This document shows positions 15,894-23,175 of a DNA stretch of 38,675 bases, piece after piece. Positions within the stretch are counted from its first letter, which is position 1. Each line of letters opens with the position of its first letter. The stretch is from positions 1 through 38,675 of the forward strand of contig JACQVW010000755.1 in assembly GCA_016209535.1 (NCBI GenBank), in the 5' to 3' direction. The notes below the pieces were generated by a model. That model saw only the letters and a list, made by a program, of their open reading frames with translations. It did no database searches and was not told where the DNA came from. Source of the DNA: Planctomycetota bacterium. Its GTDB lineage: Bacteria > Planctomycetota > UBA8108 > SXIK01. The translations under genes were made by a program, and so were the position numbers.

Positions 15894-18662
15894 TCACCTC
15901 ACCGTGACGAAGTCGTTGTGGTTCAGGAGGGCGTGGACGAGGGCCTCCCGCCGGCGCGGCAGCCCATCGCCCTCGCCGAGGAAGTCCAGCGACGCCTCGA
16001 CCTCGGCCTCGGTTGCCTCCCTCGCGAGGACGCGCACGAAGGCGGCCCTCGCGAAGGCGGCGCGGTCGGTGCAGGCCCCGGCGAGCTCCCCCGCGAGGCG
16101 CCGCGAGGCGAGGACCGACATCTCGCTGTTCCCCAGAGCCAGCGCCTGCTGGGGGATGACGCTCGTCTTGCGCTCGTAGCACTCGGTGACCGACGCGGCA
16201 TCGAAGACCTTGAGGAGCTCAGCCTGCTTCTCCGCGGCGTGGCGGTAGTAGAGGCTGCGGCGCCGGGTCGACAGGATCCGCTGGTGGTCGAGCTCGGGGC
16301 CGCCGCGCGTCTCGTCGAGGTCTTCCGCCGCGGCCAGGACGTTGTCGCGGACCGCCTCCGCCTCGAGGCGCCGCGAGGGCATGCGCCAGAGGTGGCGGTC
16401 CTCGGGGTCGGCGGCGAGGCATCGCTCGTCCGGGGTGGAGGCCATCCGGTACGTCGCCGAGGTGACGATGCTCCGGTGGATGCGCTTCATCGACCAGGGC
16501 GCTCCGGCCGCCTCCCCGCTCGGCTCCATCAGCTCCACCGCGAGCCAGTCGAGGAGCTCCGGGTGCGTGGGCGGCTGGCCGTTCGCGCCGAGGTCCGCGG
16601 GGCTCGCGGCGATGCCCCGGCCGAAATGGCGGAGCCAGATGTGGTTCGCCGCGACGCGAGCCGCGAGCGGGTTCCGGCGGTCGGCGATCCATCGCGCGAA
16701 GGCGAGGCGCCGCCCCGTGCTCGCGGCGGGGTAGGCCTTGACCTCGCGCCGAGCGTACTCCGTCGAGGGGGCGAGGAGAGTCTCGGCCTTGGCCTTCTCG
16801 AGGGCCTTCTCCGCCTCGGCGAGCTTCGCCTTCGTGCCGTCGAGCTCCTTCGCGGCCTTCTCCGCGCCGGCTGCCTGCGCCGCGTCCGCCGCACGCGCCG
16901 CGGCCTGCGCGTCGGCCAGGGCAAAGCCCGCGGCCAGCGCGCCCCGCCGCGCCTCGAGGAGCCGCGCCCAGCGCTGCGTCCTCGAAGCCTCGGTGGCCGC
17001 CGCAGCCCACGCCTCGGGCGCCCGATCCCTCGCGCCCGAGTCCTCGAGACCCTCGACCTCCAGGGTGGCCGCGAGCGCCGCGTGCTTCGCCTCGGCGAGC
17101 TGGACCGCCATCTCCGCGAGCCGCGCCTCGCGCTCGGCCTTCGAGTCGGCGGCGCCGCCGGCCTCGGGCTTTGCGGCCACGAGGACCGCGGCCTCGAAGG
17201 CTGCCTTGGCATCCCGCAGGGCCTTCGCGCTCGCCTCGCGGGTCTCGCGGACGACGTGCTCTTCCTTCTCCGGCACTCGCGCCGTGAGGGGCAGGCTCAC
17301 GGGCTGGGGCCTCAGCTCGAGGCTCTCGAGACCGCAGAGGGCGGCGGGCACGCCCGGCTCCACGGCGTGATCCTTGTCGGGCCTCCTGTCGTCCCCCCGG
17401 AAGTAGACGAAGGTCTTCGCCTCGGGGGCCGCGTCGAAGGCCCTCGCGAGCCCGTCCTTCCTCACGTCCGGCTCGCCCGGCAGGCGGTCCAGGCGCACGT
17501 TGTAGGGCTCGAAGACGGCGCGCATCTCGTAGTACTCCCGCTGCGAGATGGGGTCGTACATGTGGTCGTGACAGCGGGCGCACCCGAGGGTCACGCCGAG
17601 GAAACCCTGCGCGGCGTGGTCCACGGCCTCCTGCATCCAGGCCTCGCGGCTCAGGAGCTTGAAGCTGCGCGCGAGGTAGCCCGTCGCGCGGAGCACGCCC
17701 TTGTCCCGCGGGGCGAGCTCGTCGCCCGCGAGCATCTCGAGCACCATGCGGTCGTAGCCCGCGTCCGCGTCGAGGCTCTCGACGATCCAGTCGCGCCAGC
17801 GCCAGATGTGGGGCTGGCTGTCGCGGACCTGCTCGCCCCAGCCGGCCCAGTCGCTGTAGCGCCACACGTCCATCCAGTGCCGCGCCCAGCGCTCGCCGTG
17901 GCGCGGGCTCGCGAGGAGGCGGTCGACGACCCTCTCGTAGGCGTCCGGCGAGTCGTCCTCGAGGAAGTCGCGCAGGTCCGCCGGCGCCGGCGCGAGGCCC
18001 GTCAGAGCCAGGTGGGCGCGCCGGAGGAGGACGTGCCGCGGCGCCTCGGGGCGCGGGACGAGGCCGCGCTCCTCGTGCCCGCGGGCGATGAAGCGGTCGA
18101 TGGGGCTCCGCGCCCAGGCCGCGTCCTCGACCGCCGGCGCCGGAGGCCGCACGACCGGCTGGAACGGCTCCCAGGCCCGGCGCGTCGCCTCGCGCTCGCG
18201 GGAACGCTGCCGCTCGATGGCGGCCTCGAGGGCCTGGCCCGAGGGCCGGTCCGCCGGGTCTCCGGGCGCGCACCCCGCGAGGATCTCGACCTCGTTCTCG
18301 ACGCCGTCGGAGTCCGAGTCCTCGTGCGCCGCGGCACGCAGCCGCGCCGCGAGGCTCCAGGCCCCGCCCCGCGCCTCGAGCTCGACCCCGATCGCCTTCA
18401 AGCGCGCGCCGAAGGGGTTGTGGGGCGGCGCCTGGACCGGCGCCGGGCCCGGCGAGGCCAGCGGGTCGGCGGCCCTTGCCCCCGGCAGGTGGCACGTCGT
18501 GCAGGCGTGGAGCCGGGGCGCGAGCGCCTCCCCGTAGAACGCCTTGAGGTTGTGCCGGTAGCGCGGGCGGGCGTGGGCCGCCGGTACGAAGAGCCACGAG
18601 GCGGCGATGACGAGCGACGCCGCCCGGATGGCGCTCACGTGGCCAGGGGCGCTCCCTTTCAT
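15894..18662 (-). CDS. DUF1549/DUF1553 (PSCyt1) cytochrome-c-like exported protein
   Basis: A 922-residue planctomycete-type protein. An N-terminal signal peptide ends near AAHARP, followed by a heme-binding CTTCH motif (residues 54-58) and an EF-hand-like DSDSDGVENE segment. DUF1549 spans about 180-400 with family motifs RSPIDRFIARG, LTGLAPAPADLRDFLEDD, RHGERWARHWMDVWRYSDW and a second CARCH heme motif. A long Ala/Glu/Lys coiled coil fills about 460-620, and DUF1553 lies at about 640-900 with RIHRSIVTSATYRMAS. The enzyme activity is unknown; a periplasmic redox role with the DUF1501 partner is inferred. The coiled-coil insert is common in longer members. A promoter is visible at 18678-18706. 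The downstream DUF1501 gene starts 8 nt after its stop. Confidence 0.93.
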   Translation of the reverse strand: MKGSAPGHVSAIRAASLVIAASWLFVPAAHARPRYRHNLKAFYGEALAPRLHACTTCHLPGARAADPLASPGPAPVQAPPHNPFGARLKAIGVELEARGGAWSLAARLRAAAHEDSDSDGVENEVEILAGCAPGDPADRPSGQALEAAIERQRSREREATRRAWEPFQPVVRPPAPAVEDAAWARSPIDRFIARGHEERGLVPRPEAPRHVLLRRAHLALTGLAPAPADLRDFLEDDSPDAYERVVDRLLASPRHGERWARHWMDVWRYSDWAGWGEQVRDSQPHIWRWRDWIVESLDADAGYDRMVLEMLAGDELAPRDKGVLRATGYLARSFKLLSREAWMQEAVDHAAQGFLGVTLGCARCHDHMYDPISQREYYEMRAVFEPYNVRLDRLPGEPDVRKDGLARAFDAAPEAKTFVYFRGDDRRPDKDHAVEPGVPAALCGLESLELRPQPVSLPLTARVPEKEEHVVRETREASAKALRDAKAAFEAAVLVAAKPEAGGAADSKAEREARLAEMAVQLAEAKHAALAATLEVEGLEDSGARDRAPEAWAAAATEASRTQRWARLLEARRGALAAGFALADAQAAARAADAAQAAGAEKAAKELDGTKAKLAEAEKALEKAKAETLLAPSTEYARREVKAYPAASTGRRLAFARWIADRRNPLAARVAANHIWLRHFGRGIAASPADLGANGQPPTHPELLDWLAVELMEPSGEAAGAPWSMKRIHRSIVTSATYRMASTPDERCLAADPEDRHLWRMPSRRLEAEAVRDNVLAAAEDLDETRGGPELDHQRILSTRRRSLYYRHAAEKQAELLKVFDAASVTECYERKTSVIPQQALALGNSEMSVLASRRLAGELAGACTDRAAFARAAFVRVLAREATEAEVEASLDFLGEGDGLPRRREALVHALLNHNDFVTVR

Positions 18663-18677
18663 GGAACCTGGCGGCCC

Positions 18678-18706
18678 AGGCTAACCGAGCGGACGCGGGA
18701 TCTCAA
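18678..18706 (-). promoter_or_regulatory. Promoter of the DUF1553-DUF1501 operon
   Basis: TTGAGA (18706-18701), 17 bp, TAGCCT (18683-18678) on the minus strand. The ATG at 18662 is only 15 nt past the -10 box, so the leader would be about 8 nt. Confidence 0.45.
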
Positions 18707-18728
18707 CTGCCGCGGCGGGGACTACCGC

Positions 18729-18938
18729 TCAGAGGGCCTCGAGGACTCGGTCTAGAATACGTTCTGTGAGCCTCTCGATCTTCTGCTCGAGCGCTGGCTC
18801 CTTGAGCTTGCGAGAAGCCACCTCGTCGACCTTCGTGGCGATATTCTCGGTCACCGTGGAGGCGAGTCTCTCCACGATCGCCCGCTCGATCGTCTTCTGA
18901 AGCTTGTGATCGCTCTTGTGGTTGGTTCTCTTTGACAC
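18729..18938 (-). CDS. Small charged coiled-coil protein, function unknown
   Basis: A 69-residue protein, almost entirely predicted helix, with heptad-like spacing in KLQKTIERAIVERLASTVTE and EQKIERLTERILDRVLEAL. No family is recognised and no membrane segment or signal is present. The start is GTG 18938, placed 7 nt after a TACCAT -10 box (promoter 18946-18975). It is less GC-rich than its neighbours. It might be a partner or antitoxin-like peptide, but nothing next to it supports a toxin. Confidence 0.6.
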   Translation of the reverse strand: MSKRTNHKSDHKLQKTIERAIVERLASTVTENIATKVDEVASRKLKEPALEQKIERLTERILDRVLEAL

Positions 18939-18945
18939 GACCCAG

Positions 18946-18975
18946 ATGGTACTCCTGCAACCGACATCCCGTCAA
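18946..18975 (-). promoter_or_regulatory. Promoter directly before the coiled-coil gene
   Basis: TTGACG (18975-18970), 18 bp, TACCAT (18951-18946), then 7 nt, then GTG 18938. There is no room for a ribosome-binding site, so a leaderless mRNA with a GTG start is predicted. Confidence 0.55.
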
Positions 18976-18991
18976 AGCGCATGTCGGCGAC

Positions 18992-20141
18992 TCAGCGGCT
19001 TTCGGCGCGGCTCGAGTACCGCAGCGCCGTCTCCCGCGTGATCTCCCCGCCCTCCACGAGGTCCTCCAGGTGCCGCTCGAGGGTGATCAGGCCCTCCTTC
19101 CTCTGCGTCTGCATCTGCGTGTAGATCTGGTGCCAGTTCCCCGTCCGGATCAAGTTGGCGACGGAGGGCAGGTTCTTGAAGACCTCCATCGCCACTCGAC
19201 GGCCCGGCCCGCCGGCGCGGGGGACGAGCTTCTGCGCCAGGACCTGGGTGAGGCTGAAGGAGAGCTGCGTGCAAAGCTCCTTCGCCCGCTCCGGAGGGAA
19301 CAGATCCACGATCCTCGAGAGCACCCCCACGGAGTCCTTCGTGTGGAGCGTCGAGAAGACGAGGTGTCCCGTCTCCGCCGCAGTGAGGGCGAGCGATGTC
19401 GTCTCGGGGTCGCGCATCTCCCCCACGAAAATGATGTCGGGATCCTCCCTCAGCGCGCTCCGCAGCCCGGAATGGAAGGAGGGCACGTGCCTCCCGACCT
19501 CCCTCTGCGAGATGAGAGCCTTCGAGCCCTCGAAGACGTACTCGATGGGATCCTCGAGGGTGATGATCCGGACCTTCTGCGTCTGGTCGATGCGCTGGAG
19601 GAGGCTCGCCACCGTCGTGGACTTGCCGCTCCCCGTGATGCCGGTGACGATGACGAGACCTTGCTCGAGGCCCACGACGTCCTTCCAGACCCGCTCCGTG
19701 GGGAAGCCGATGGACTCCACATCGGGGATCGCCCTGGGCAGGACGCGGAGCGCGCAAGCCATGCCGCGCCTGTCGCGGAAGACGTTGATGCGGAAGCTGA
19801 GGCGCTCCTCCTGCCACTCGAAGCCGGCGTCCGCGTCCTGGGCCGCGCCGGATCGGAGCTTCTCCACGACGGCGGGGGCGAGCAAAGGGAACACGAGGTC
19901 CTCGATGGCCGTGGGTGAGTGGCTCCGCTCCGGGGAGCCTCTCGAGCTCGGCGTCGAGCCGGTAGGTCGGCGGCTCCCCCACGACGAGGTGCAGGTCGGA
20001 GAGGCCGGAGATGCCGTTCCGGACGTAGCGCGTATCGGTGAAGCGGCGAAGGAGATCGAAGATGCCCGCGCCGATGCCGACCCCGTCGCGTGAGGAAGGG
20101 AGGCTGCTTGGCGGCGATCCGGTAGGCTGGGGTGTGTCCAT
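18992..20141 (-). pseudogene. pilT: PilT-like type IV pilus retraction ATPase, split by a frameshift
   Basis: Homologous sequence runs from ATG 20141 to the stop at 18992, but in two frames. The first frame carries GLSDLHLVVGEPPTYRLD..ELERLPGAEP, the PilT N-terminal domain. The second carries TAIEDLVFPLL onward: Walker A GITGSGKST, the Asp box with EDPIEYVFEG, Walker B DPDIIFVGEMRDPE, and the His box ETGHLVFSTLHT. The change falls at about 19908-19921, in the tract that reads ACTCACCCACGGCC on the coding strand. Two lost bases would restore EPLTPTAIEDL exactly; one extra base is equally possible. All catalytic motifs are intact, so this may be a recent mutation, an assembly error or, less likely, recoding. 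No other pilus gene is in the window. GGAGG lies 10 nt before the start. Confidence 0.85.
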
Positions 20142-20250
20142 GAAGGGCTTGCCTCCGCGGCTGCATCTGGGGCTGGAGAAGCACGGTCCTGCCATGGTAC
20201 CCGCGCCACCGCGGCTCTGCGCCGATCGGCCGACGACGGGAACCGAATCC

Positions 20251-21648
20251 CTACCCGCACGCCCCAGGAGCCTCGCAGCCCTGCCCGTCCTCCGTCGGGT
20301 CCTCGCCGCACCCTGGATACGGAGCCGGCGGCGCGCGCCCGCCCTGGAAGAGGAAGCCCAGCACGTAGACCGCGGCCGAGAGCGTGAGCTGCCCCTCGTC
20401 GGCCGCGTCGGCCCCATCGAGGCACGGCGGCGCCGCGGCGCCGAGGAAGAGGAACTCGAGGGTGCGCACGGCGTCGGAGATGTCCAGGGCGCCGTCCGCG
20501 TTCGAGTCCCCGCGAAGGAAGCGCGGCCCCCTCGAACGGTCCTGCACGACGCGGAGGACCACAAACTCGGCAGGCCGGATCGGCGCTGTGCCCACAACGA
20601 TCACCGTGCGGCCTTGGTCCAGGTCGTCCTGGGTCATGGTCGTCCGGTCGGCCCTGACGAAGAACGCCTCGTCAGGCGCAGCGCCCTGCAGGGCGCCCTC
20701 GCGCCAGAGGCCCAGGAGGAAGTCCGCCACGCTGGCCCTCAGCCGGGCCCACAGGGGCTCGTCGTTCGGCTCGAAGACCGCCCACTCCGTCCCGTCGTGG
20801 ATCGACTCCTCGAGGAAGAGGAAGAAGCGCCGCACGTTGACGTACTTCCACTCGCGGTCGCTCGAGACGGTCCTCGCGCCCCAGACCAGGACTCCCCTGT
20901 CGGCGATCCAACGCAGGACGCTGATCCCCGCGCCCATGAGGGAATCCTGCTCGGCCGTGGAGAGCCGCCGGCTCACGTCCGCGGCGCCGAGGACCTCGCC
21001 CGTGGGGGCGCGCCAAACGCCCTGCTCGCGGTCCGTCCGCGCACAGACGCCGGCGACGAAGCCGCTCGGGGGCAAGGCCAGCCCAGCGGCCGCCGCCGGC
21101 GGCCGGACCCAGGGGTAGTAGAGGGCCGCGAAGCCGCCGTCGGACCGGAGCCTCTCGCGCTGGGCCCGCACGGCGGCGGGGTCGGCCTCGGGGTCCGGGT
21201 CCAGGAGCGCGATGCGGTCCCCCAGGGCCTCGCAGTGGGCGATCATGGCGGCCTGGACCGCGGGCAGGGTCACGCCGGGGAGGCAGAGGATGCTGACCTC
21301 GTCCACCGAGCGGAGGGCCTCGAGGCCCTCCGCGTGATCCTTGGTCGGGTCCGCGACGCGGACGACGTGGCAGCGCGTCCCGCCGTTCTCGAAGAAGGCC
21401 CTCACCGAGTAGGCCAGGAACGCGTGCTTCTCCGAGACGGGGAGGGGACTCCCGAAGACCCTCTCGAACTCCGCGAAGGACGTGAGGAGGACCGGAGCGT
21501 AGAGCTTCCCTCGCTCCGCCCTGCCGACGAAGGCCGCGGTGCTCGTGGGCAGCCGCTCGATCTCCTGAGCCGCGGCGCGGGAGCAAGGAAGGACGCTGAG
21601 CAGAAGGACGCAGAGCAGGAAGAGCAACGCCAGGCGCTGTCTCGTCAT
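20251..21648 (-). CDS. Contractile-tail (eCIS-type) sheath protein with signal peptide and C-terminal dockerin-like cassette
   Basis: A 465-residue protein in three parts. (1) Residues 1 to about 26 look like a cleavable signal peptide (MTRQRLALLFLLCVLLLSVL, then SRAAAQ). (2) About 29-375 is a phage/eCIS tail sheath: LPTSTAAFVGRAERGKLYAP, FFENGGTRCHVVRV, VWGARTVSSDREWKYVNVRR, TEWAVFEPNDEPLWARLR, TTMTQDDLDQGRTVIVVGTA, RPAEFVVLRV. These are hallmark sheath motifs, including the C-terminal domain that interlocks in the sheath. (3) About 378-465 is a planctomycete dockerin-like cassette: DSNADGALDISDAVRTLEFL, then a second, degenerate loop (DAADEGQLTLS), ending in a Cys/Gly-rich tail. Sheaths normally assemble in the cytoplasm, so export is unexpected. 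No tube, baseplate or ATPase gene is nearby. ATG 21648 was chosen because it begins the signal peptide. Confidence 0.85.
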   Translation of the reverse strand: MTRQRLALLFLLCVLLLSVLPCSRAAAQEIERLPTSTAAFVGRAERGKLYAPVLLTSFAEFERVFGSPLPVSEKHAFLAYSVRAFFENGGTRCHVVRVADPTKDHAEGLEALRSVDEVSILCLPGVTLPAVQAAMIAHCEALGDRIALLDPDPEADPAAVRAQRERLRSDGGFAALYYPWVRPPAAAAGLALPPSGFVAGVCARTDREQGVWRAPTGEVLGAADVSRRLSTAEQDSLMGAGISVLRWIADRGVLVWGARTVSSDREWKYVNVRRFFLFLEESIHDGTEWAVFEPNDEPLWARLRASVADFLLGLWREGALQGAAPDEAFFVRADRTTMTQDDLDQGRTVIVVGTAPIRPAEFVVLRVVQDRSRGPRFLRGDSNADGALDISDAVRTLEFLFLGAAAPPCLDGADAADEGQLTLSAAVYVLGFLFQGGRAPPAPYPGCGEDPTEDGQGCEAPGACG

Positions 21649-21719
21649 CGGCAACGGGCTCCAAGAAGGACGATTCCCAACCACGGAGGCCCTTCCAGTG
21701 TACCCGACGCGCGGACACA

Positions 21720-22316
21720 ATGGGGGCCATGCCCCCCTCCCCCGAAGGGTCCACCTGGAGCGCCCGCGCCACGGTCGAGCTCGTCCTCGAGGCGAAGAAG
21801 AAGAGCCCCAAGGCCTGGGGCGCTCTCTTCAAGCGCTGCGAGACGGACATGGCGAACTTCTGCCGGCACTTCATGGGGCCCAACGACCCGCTGCGGCGCA
21901 TTTGCGAGACCCAGGACATCCTCCACGAGGCGTTCGTGCAGGCCATGGAGAAGATCGACTGCCTGGAGAACGACGCGGCGTTCTACGCCTGGATCCGAAC
22001 CATCATCCGGCGGAAGATCTCCCTCAAGCGCCGCGACGACCTCCGCGACCGCCTGGGGGCCGAGGCCATGGACCGCGGGGCCCTCGACACCTTCGAGAAG
22101 GACCTGGCCACGAGCGATGAGGCCGTGAGGGTCCTCGACGCGATCCTCGAGCTCTTCCCCGAGCACCCCGAGCCCATGACGGTCTTCTCGCTCCTCCAGC
22201 TCGAGAAGGGCTCCACGCCGGAGACCCTCGTCGACTCCCTCGGCATGTCCCGCCGCACGGTCTACCGGAGGCTCGAGGAGGGGGCGAAGCTGCTGCGGAA
22301 GAGGCTGGAGGGATAG
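21720..22316 (+). CDS. ECF-like RNA polymerase sigma factor
   Basis: A 198-residue protein with sigma-70 region 2 in the N-terminal half (AWGALFKRCETDMANFCRHF, then RICETQDILHEAFVQAMEKI and AAFYAWIRTIIRRKISLKRR) and region 4 at the C-terminus (GSTPETLVDSLGMSRRTVYR, a helix-turn-helix). It should direct RNA polymerase to a specific promoter set. No anti-sigma gene is adjacent. It is divergent from the sheath gene with 71 bp between starts, so a link to its expression is possible but unproven. ATG 21720 is used here; ATG 21729 is equally likely. Confidence 0.88.
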   Translation: MGAMPPSPEGSTWSARATVELVLEAKKKSPKAWGALFKRCETDMANFCRHFMGPNDPLRRICETQDILHEAFVQAMEKIDCLENDAAFYAWIRTIIRRKISLKRRDDLRDRLGAEAMDRGALDTFEKDLATSDEAVRVLDAILELFPEHPEPMTVFSLLQLEKGSTPETLVDSLGMSRRTVYRRLEEGAKLLRKRLEG

Positions 22317-22399
22317 GAGCGCCCGGCGCGCAAGGCACGGCCTTTGTCAAGTGCGAGCTGGGTGAGCGCGGCTCAAGACTCCGAGAATGAGAGGACTCA

Positions 22400-22891
22400 G
22401 TGCCAAAGCATCAGCCTCGACCGATCTCGGCCGCCGAGCAAGACGCACGCTTGCGTCGGGCGGCGGGAATCGCTCAGCGCCTGGGCTTCCAGGGTCGTGT
22501 TGAGTACAGGCATGTGTTCAGCACTGTAGGTGGCGCGCAGTACGGGATCGGCCCAATCCCAGCGATGGATCTCCTGATCCTCTACGCGGACGCCTTCGAG
22601 CGCGATGCTGACCCGGATGACTTCACTCTGGAGGCGATCATCGCCCATGAGCGAGGGCACCAGCTCCTGAATCGTCACCCAAAGCTGCAAACCATCCTCG
22701 CGGGCCGGCAGTCGGCCGTCTCCGAGGAGACGCTCGCGTCCCTCATCGGAGCCCTCATCGTCCAGTCGGCGGCCGACCGACATTCGCTCGTGCTCAAGGC
22801 GCTGGCCGATGCGGTACAATGCGGTATGCAGACAGAGGAAGCCGCCCGAGTCGTGGCGCAGCTCACTAGTTATCTGGAGACCCTCCTATGA
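22400..22891 (+). CDS. HExxH putative zinc peptidase, first gene of a two-gene module
   Basis: A 163-residue protein. FTLEAIIAHERGHQLLNRHP contains HERGH at residues 83-87, a zinc-peptidase signature. A later conserved-looking block (SEETLASLIGALIVQSAADR) offers Glu residues as a third ligand. The preceding region (YGIGPIPAMDLLILYADAFE) is beta/alpha, as in small zincins of the ImmA/IrrE or M48 type, but the family is not certain. The GTG start follows AGAGGA by 4 nt. The stop overlaps the next start as ATGA. It is visibly less GC-rich than its flanks. It might act on a regulator in a toxin-antitoxin-like or stress-response manner; that is speculation. Confidence 0.7.
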   Translation: MPKHQPRPISAAEQDARLRRAAGIAQRLGFQGRVEYRHVFSTVGGAQYGIGPIPAMDLLILYADAFERDADPDDFTLEAIIAHERGHQLLNRHPKLQTILAGRQSAVSEETLASLIGALIVQSAADRHSLVLKALADAVQCGMQTEEAARVVAQLTSYLETLL

Positions 22892-23103
22892 TGGGCAAGA
22901 AGAAGCTCAGCGCGATCCGCGCGGACTTGCGCCGGGCGTTCGCGAAGCGTGGCGGGGACGCGGGGAAAGCCATCGAGCGGCTGATCCGGGAGGCGAGGGC
23001 CGAGCCCGTGCCCGACGAGCGGGAGATCGACGCCCTGAGGACGATCCGCGACGCGCTGGCAAGGCACGCGCGCAAGCGACGAGGCCTCACCGCCCGGACC
23101 TGA
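22888..23103 (+). CDS. Small basic protein coupled to the HExxH gene
   Basis: A 71-residue, Arg/Lys-rich helical protein (KKKLSAIRADLRRAFAKRGG, then KAIERLIREARAEP). The ATG at 22888 overlaps the previous stop (ATGA), so translation is coupled; a second ATG follows at 22891. Its basic charge would suit nucleic-acid or partner binding. No family is recognised. It is convergent with the 23176 gene. Confidence 0.6.
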   Translation: MMGKKKLSAIRADLRRAFAKRGGDAGKAIERLIREARAEPVPDEREIDALRTIRDALARHARKRRGLTART

Positions 23104-23175
23104 CGTCCCGAGAGGCAGGCCGCAGAGGAAGACGGCGAGAAGGGCACCTGGCCCCTCCCGCGCCCGCCCCCTCCC

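Noticed and set aside
18703-18975. A 90-codon frame overlapping the coiled-coil gene
   Set aside because: It is an out-of-frame shadow; the 69-residue frame has helical heptads and the promoter spacing points to its GTG.
20251-22316. A prophage or complete contractile injection cluster around the sheath gene
   Set aside because: No tube, baseplate, spike, terminator, ATPase, capsid or integrase gene is found on either side; neighbours are pilT and a sigma factor.
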